Positions 34,827 to 39,151 of a stretch of DNA of 39,151 nucleotides are shown here, in pieces. The notes beneath the pieces were generated by a model. It was given only the letters and a program-made list of their open reading frames with translations. It did no database searches and had not been told where the DNA came from. The DNA comes from Nitrososphaerota archaeon (GTDB lineage Archaea; Thermoproteota; Nitrososphaeria; Nitrososphaerales; Nitrosopumilaceae). The stretch covers positions 1 to 39,151 of the forward strand of contig JAGWGB010000012.1 in the NCBI GenBank assembly GCA_028867595.1, written 5' to 3'. A program made the position numbers and the translations under genes. Each line of letters opens with the position of its first letter. The stretch's first letter is position 1.

Positions 34827-36269
34827 TCATTTCTTACCAGTACAATCAGTAATTGTAAGTATGATAGCTTCTCCACCAGAACACACGCCAGGAGGGAGGT
34901 GAACCCAGTATGTTCCATGAGATGCATCTTTTGACGCTGCAAGCGTTATGATGATAATTGCAGAGTCGTTAGTTGACATAGTCTCAGATTTTGGATAGAG
35001 CGAGACGTATACTCCGGGATGATCATACATGTTGGCATCATGCATGAGTTGTACATAGTTTGTAATGTTTACCTCGTTTGAATATGTGGTATTTGTCCAA
35101 CTACGAAATGAACTGATTGAGATTTCATAAGATATGGTACCATTGTGCCCTGGTTCTAGGACAAAGTTTTGCGTGTTTGGAAATTTGGTATAGTTATAGA
35201 CGCCATAGAACCCTGTATAGTTGACTGTTTGCCCTCTTGCCTGGAAGGCTGCGAGTGGGCACATGAAAAAACCTGGAGCCCCAGCTGTTGCATATTGATT
35301 AGTGATTTTGGATGCGCAGGAAGGGATACCCTGTGAGACTTGACTTGTCTGGTTTATCGCTGCAAGTTGCAGCTGTTTAGGTAGTACTATGACCCAACCC
35401 AAAAGTTGAGGAGTGGTATGCCATATGAACTTGCCAGGCTTTGAAAAGGTGTACTCAAAACTCTGTCCGCTGTACAGGTAAGCTGGAAACCGCATAGCTC
35501 CAATATGACCACTAGTTGGAAATCGGGCAGAATTTGAGAATGCAATGTCAGCGTTATCTGGAGGAGTAAAAAACGAGATTGGGAAAGGGGTATTGTTCAC
35601 CCATCTTACGGTGTTGTTTGTTCCAATTGTTACTGTAAGATTTTCCGACTTGCCTTCGCATGATTGGCAAGAAGGCAGGTCTTGTTCAGTAATAGATACA
35701 GTAGATATCAGTGTAGAATGTTGTGTTGTTTTGTCAAGATATGTAGCAAGATGACTCCATCCACGTTCTAGAATCTTTGATATGCTAGAAAGATTTACGC
35801 ATGCAGGCTTGCCAGTTTCATTGTTTACAAGTAGGTATTGGTCATAGCCGCATTCGACCTCACCAATAGTTTCTCCCACCTTGAGTTGTTGTAATGGCGG
35901 TATATTGCACCTGGGTCCATTTGCAGACGATACAATTGATGGTGCTTGGTCGTTGAGATAATAATACCACCAAACATCGTAATTACTTTGATTTACGCAG
36001 GTCCAAGCTTTCAACAAATTGTTCGAGGTATAGTGGACCATCTCAATTTGTTTCATTTCCATCCATTGTGCTCCTTTGTATTGATAATATCCTGCCCAAT
36101 CACTTTTCATCTGTTCTTTGGTTACGTGTAAACCTGGAAGTGCATAGCACGGTGCTTTTGGCCAGTCAGGATTTAATCCTCCACAAAATGCATTAACAGT
36201 ATGAAATGTAACTGCAAAAACTAGAAACAAACCAATAACTGCAAGTATTGTAAGATGGAGAGTTTTCAT
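34827..36269 (-). CDS. Secreted multi-domain protein with cupredoxin-like domain
   Basis: A 480-residue exported protein (signal peptide about residues 1-27). An ECGYDQYLLVNNETGKPACV...ILERGW stretch (139-171) resembles residues 289-320 of the next gene. Residues ~208-297 look cupredoxin-like (LTVTIGTNNTVRWVNNTPFPISFF...YTFSKPGKFIWHTTP), but the usual first His and Cys copper ligands are not visible. The C-terminal part (~313-480) matches the 240-residue protein at 37842 (GFYGVYN, NFVLEPGHNGTISYE, HGTYWVHLPPG.C). Many cysteines suggest an oxidised exterior. Function unknown. Confidence 0.75.
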   Translation of the reverse strand: MKTLHLTILAVIGLFLVFAVTFHTVNAFCGGLNPDWPKAPCYALPGLHVTKEQMKSDWAGYYQYKGAQWMEMKQIEMVHYTSNNLLKAWTCVNQSNYDVWWYYYLNDQAPSIVSSANGPRCNIPPLQQLKVGETIGEVECGYDQYLLVNNETGKPACVNLSSISKILERGWSHLATYLDKTTQHSTLISTVSITEQDLPSCQSCEGKSENLTVTIGTNNTVRWVNNTPFPISFFTPPDNADIAFSNSARFPTSGHIGAMRFPAYLYSGQSFEYTFSKPGKFIWHTTPQLLGWVIVLPKQLQLAAINQTSQVSQGIPSCASKITNQYATAGAPGFFMCPLAAFQARGQTVNYTGFYGVYNYTKFPNTQNFVLEPGHNGTISYEISISSFRSWTNTTYSNEVNITNYVQLMHDANMYDHPGVYVSLYPKSETMSTNDSAIIIITLAASKDASHGTYWVHLPPGVCSGGEAIILTITDCTGKK

Positions 36270-36297
36270 TTTTCAGCTTTCCGAAAATTTTGACAGG

Positions 36298-37845
36298 TTA
36301 TTGTAACTTCATCTCTGTATAGCTCATTCCTCTTACCTCTACTCCTACAAGTTCATCTTCTCCCCTCGCGCAAGAATGATTCAGCATAGTAAACATGCCC
36401 TTTGAAAAATCAGACGAGTTTACCTCCTTTGCTGAATATCCTACTGCAAGTGGGTAATAGAAACATAGAGGCATAGGTATTGACTGGTCGTAAAAACCAG
36501 TGGCATTTGGAAGAGGCCTGATCAGATAAGTCACTGTAAAGTTAGATCCTACTGGATAATTTGCATGATCGATTGTTTTGGGAAATGCCGTGATGCTAAA
36601 TGAGTTTGTATAGTCCTTACCTTGAGTTACTCCGAAGCTGTTAGCATCTCCTTCATAGTTCAGATCATTTATGTGAAATTGCATAGTTTCATTCCGTGGC
36701 CAATTTACACCATCTTGAATCACACCATAAGGCCTGATGACAGTATAAGTCAGTTTCACACATGAAGTAGCATTTGGCTGCATCAAAAGAACTGGAAACA
36801 TCATTGCGCGGTAGTTTGGAGAAAGTATCGCAGTTCCATTACATGAAGAATTTACATCCAAGTTTGATGTGGCAACCTCTCTAGTCCAACCTCTTTCCAT
36901 CAATTTCTGTGCGGTATTAGTTGTTACACATGCTGGAGAGCCATCTTCTAACTTGAAAATCAGTACAAGATTAGTATTGCATTGTATTTTATTTGCTGCA
37001 ATTCCTGATTTGAATTGCTTCAAGGGAGAACTCACAAGTATTGGCATGCCATATGATGTAGGTCCACCTCCCGTAGCAATATTGTCACAGTTGTGCGAAT
37101 CCACTGTAGGATAGTATGCCGATATCACCTTCGTTGTTTTCATGTCTATTGTTACCATCGCATCCCATCCATGATCACAAGGCATTTTGGAGCTGGCTGA
37201 TGACGCTTTCAGATTAACAATTGCATACTGCCAGTTGCCTGGCTGGTTATTTGCAGTCATGAATCCCATTGTTACAAATTGCCAGTCATGCGACCAGCTT
37301 TGTATCCCCGGAATAGATGTCGCAATATCAATCAGTTCCTGATTTCTAGATGGCGTTAGCGTAGGTACCTTTGTGATAGGGTTTATCGTAAATGAGAATG
37401 GTGATGAGACATTTTCCTCCATGTTTGATTGGTTGGTTTCATTCCATATCAAATAGTGAAATGTTACAGTTGCGTTTGCTACACCTGCCTCTTTTGCTAC
37501 ATAGGCAAGATCTAGGTAAGGACTGGTTGCAGTTATTTTTTGTCCGGGATTTATTTTTTGCTCTACCATATCGGTTGTACAAGTAACGTTGTTTATTCTG
37601 GTCAAAATGTGGTTGTCAAAAGTTGCTGAGAATGACGCTTGACATGGTCCATGTTCTACGAATATAGGATTTGTAGAATTATTGACAAGAGTTGCATTCA
37701 TCTTGAATGTGTGGCCAATTATTATGGTAGCAGGAATGGTCTTGATGTCTTGAATCTCTATGCCACTGTCTGCTTTTGCTAAGTTTGGACATATTGATAC
37801 AAAAAGAATCGAAATTGCAATTATGGAAAGGAGTAGAATTTTCAT
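36298..37845 (-). CDS. Secreted cysteine-containing protein, unknown
   Basis: A 515-residue exported protein (signal peptide 1-25). The first ~150 residues look beta-sandwich-like (DIKTIPATIIIGHTFKMNATLVNNSTNPIFV). The middle has a GWDAMVTIDMKTTKVISAYYP segment. The module QCNTNLVLIFKLEDGSPACV...KLMERGW (289-320) recurs in its neighbour. The C-terminal part is Cys- and Asn-rich. About 28 bp separate it from the previous gene, and its start overlaps the stop of the next one, so all four are likely one operon. Confidence 0.75.
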   Translation of the reverse strand: MKILLLSIIAISILFVSICPNLAKADSGIEIQDIKTIPATIIIGHTFKMNATLVNNSTNPIFVEHGPCQASFSATFDNHILTRINNVTCTTDMVEQKINPGQKITATSPYLDLAYVAKEAGVANATVTFHYLIWNETNQSNMEENVSSPFSFTINPITKVPTLTPSRNQELIDIATSIPGIQSWSHDWQFVTMGFMTANNQPGNWQYAIVNLKASSASSKMPCDHGWDAMVTIDMKTTKVISAYYPTVDSHNCDNIATGGGPTSYGMPILVSSPLKQFKSGIAANKIQCNTNLVLIFKLEDGSPACVTTNTAQKLMERGWTREVATSNLDVNSSCNGTAILSPNYRAMMFPVLLMQPNATSCVKLTYTVIRPYGVIQDGVNWPRNETMQFHINDLNYEGDANSFGVTQGKDYTNSFSITAFPKTIDHANYPVGSNFTVTYLIRPLPNATGFYDQSIPMPLCFYYPLAVGYSAKEVNSSDFSKGMFTMLNHSCARGEDELVGVEVRGMSYTEMKLQ

Positions 37846-38564
37846 TTTTGTTTTTCACAATCCGATACGGTAAGAAGTACCAACGGCCCTCCTGCACAGT
37901 TTCCCGGCTCTAGAATGATCCAGTAGGTTCCACGAGGAATGTCTTGTGATGTCTTTATGGTGGCCGTTAGTGTAACAGTCTGATTGTCCTTGAGAGATTC
38001 AGATGTAGGGTCATACGTTACCTCAAGTCCATAGTGCGAGTTTGTCATCTCATTTTTCTGACGATGTGAGAAATCAACAATGTTTGTCTCATTGATAACA
38101 CTTGGAAAATTCATACCTGGGCAAGACCCTCCACACTTTAGCAATCGTACGGATGCATCATATGTTATAGTGCCGTTATGCCCCGGTTCTAGAACAAAAT
38201 TTCCTACCATTCTTGAATTTCCTGATCTATCCAATTCTTCTTGCAGGGGATTGTTTGTGTATGTATCTGGCCCTACTACGGTTTCATTGTTTATTGTGTG
38301 ATATACGCCATAAAATCCCGTAGAGTTTGTTATTTTGGTTGACATGTAAAATGGCATCACTGGACAGCTCAGGGTACCTGCGTATCCTGCAAATACTGTC
38401 TGGTTTAAGATATGCGTGACACAGGACGGCTCTAAATTATTTTGTGTCGTGTTATCGGCTTGGGTGATGCGTGGGTTTGTATTTTGATTGAATGGAATTA
38501 CCATCAATACGACAGCAGCTGCAACTATGGAGCATATGACGGCTGTAAGATGTAGAGTTTTCAT
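37842..38564 (-). CDS. Secreted protein, paralogue of the neighbour's C-terminal domain
   Basis: A 240-residue exported protein. The first residues MKTLHLT are identical to those of the 480-residue protein, as if the signal was duplicated too. Shared blocks: STGFYGVYH, NFVLEPGHNGTITYDA, LTATIKTSQDIPRGTYWIILEPGNCAGG, ending LTVSDCEKQK. Cysteine pairs are kept. The ATG overlaps the stop of the upstream gene (38561-38564) by four bases and its own stop overlaps the start of the 515-residue gene, so they are co-translated. Confidence 0.75.
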   Translation of the reverse strand: MKTLHLTAVICSIVAAAVVLMVIPFNQNTNPRITQADNTTQNNLEPSCVTHILNQTVFAGYAGTLSCPVMPFYMSTKITNSTGFYGVYHTINNETVVGPDTYTNNPLQEELDRSGNSRMVGNFVLEPGHNGTITYDASVRLLKCGGSCPGMNFPSVINETNIVDFSHRQKNEMTNSHYGLEVTYDPTSESLKDNQTVTLTATIKTSQDIPRGTYWIILEPGNCAGGPLVLLTVSDCEKQK

Positions 38565-39151
38565 TTAGTTGGAGTCACCAGAAAATCGCTTACCTTGAGA
38601 ACCTTGGTTTGGTTAATGTCTTCAGTTACCTGAATGTTTCTTGTGCCATTACTATCATCTTTTGCTCCAAACATTACCTCAGTGCCATTCCAGTACGTAT
38701 GACATGATTCGGAAGAAAACCAATCATTGTAGAATCCGCTGTATGAAACATTTCCGTACTGCTTTACCTTGGAAAGAAATTCTGGTGATGTATATGCAAG
38801 AGCAACTGCTTTTGTCGCATTTACAGTCTTGTCAATTTGCGCCATATGGAGCTGTACTCTTTCACCAGAGCAGTCAATCATTATTGCATTCTGGATTGGT
38901 ATCTCCATGGATGTAAACATCGAAGCCTGTTGTCCTTCCACTTCATAACTAAATTTGATCTGAACGTTGGTAATTGTATTTAGTCCTGTTGTGTTGTATA
39001 CAGTTTCGATTTTATTGCTTTGGACGTGCGCACTTTGATTTGGTTGTAGTATGTATTGTGACATGGCATTACAATGTATGGTGTAAGGAGATGTTTTGAT
39101 GTTGTCAAAAAAGAGAGAAAGTGGAGAGATGCATCCACCATAGTATGTGAT
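38561..39151 (-). CDS. Secreted-type protein, 5' end cut by window
   Basis: A partial gene. Taking the ATG at 39064 gives 167 residues, but the frame stays open through to the window edge and the extra codons look coding (a Gly/Cys/Ser-rich run GGCISPLSLFFDN then CNAMSQYILQPNQS). So the true start probably lies beyond 39151. The visible part is beta-rich, with TVNATKAVALAYTSPEFLSKV and SESCHTYWNGTEV. The last gene upstream in the secreted-protein operon as seen. Family unknown. Confidence 0.65.
   Translation of the reverse strand: MTYYGGCISPLSLFFDNIKTSPYTIHCNAMSQYILQPNQSAHVQSNKIETVYNTTGLNTITNVQIKFSYEVEGQQASMFTSMEIPIQNAIMIDCSGERVQLHMAQIDKTVNATKAVALAYTSPEFLSKVKQYGNVSYSGFYNDWFSSESCHTYWNGTEVMFGAKDDSNGTRNIQVTEDINQTKVLKVSDFLVTPTK

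Overview
The window reads as chromosomal DNA of an ammonia-oxidising archaeon (Nitrososphaerota/Thaumarchaeota, most like the low-GC Nitrosopumilales/Nitrosotalea side; genus not settled). Pointers are a TATA-binding protein, a group II chaperonin, archaeal NadM, pyruvoyl arginine decarboxylase, two deoxyhypusine synthase family genes, RtcA, a PEFG-type C-terminal sorting signal on a phosphate-binding protein, AT-rich intergenic TATA boxes with very short leaders, and a urease operon in archaeal layout. No rRNA, tRNA, CRISPR array, transposase or integrase was recognised.

Layout. 0-2 kb: class V aminotransferase, NadM and a tiny zinc protein. 2-9.4 kb: a high-affinity phosphate module on the minus strand (pstC-pstA-pstB-phoU, then two pstS genes), divergent from an AbrB-PhoU-type regulator. 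9.4-11.4 kb: small membrane and zinc proteins and a NiCoT nickel/cobalt permease. 11.7-14.4 kb: two deoxyhypusine synthase family genes around a pyruvoyl-dependent arginine decarboxylase. 14.5-21.5 kb: the urease locus. ureE-F-G-D and a divergent chaperonin with a histidine-rich tail run leftward; ureA-B-C runs rightward from a shared 94-bp divergent promoter region. 21.5-26 kb: a small protein after ureC, a protein with an internal duplication, an orphan ParB-like protein, UspA and an SSS-type (urea-transporter-like) permease. 26-29.4 kb: C2H2 and TPR proteins, then an agmatinase-family ureohydrolase translationally coupled to a urease-gamma-like protein, and TBP. 29.5-34.3 kb: roadblock-like protein, ArsC/aquaporin pair with divergent HxlR regulator, RtcA, CopD-like, LEA14-like and PPOX proteins. 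34.3-34.8 kb: gene-free, dense in direct and inverted repeats. 34.8-39.15 kb: a leftward run of four secreted proteins that share domains; the last is cut by the window end.

How it fits together. The middle 18 kb looks like a nickel/urea/guanidino-compound island: Ni uptake, urease with its maturation set, a urea-transporter-like permease, arginine decarboxylase making agmatine, a ureohydrolase that would release urea from agmatine or another guanidino compound, and DHS-family enzymes that act on polyamines. A 13-bp palindrome (consensus TTCGACARTCGAA) recurs four times between 21.5 and 27.2 kb, three times just upstream of promoters in this island. The least ordinary parts are the ureohydrolase/UreA-like pair, the His-tailed chaperonin in the urease accessory operon, the shared palindromes with a ParB-like gene among them, and the structured repeat block at 34.5-34.77 kb.
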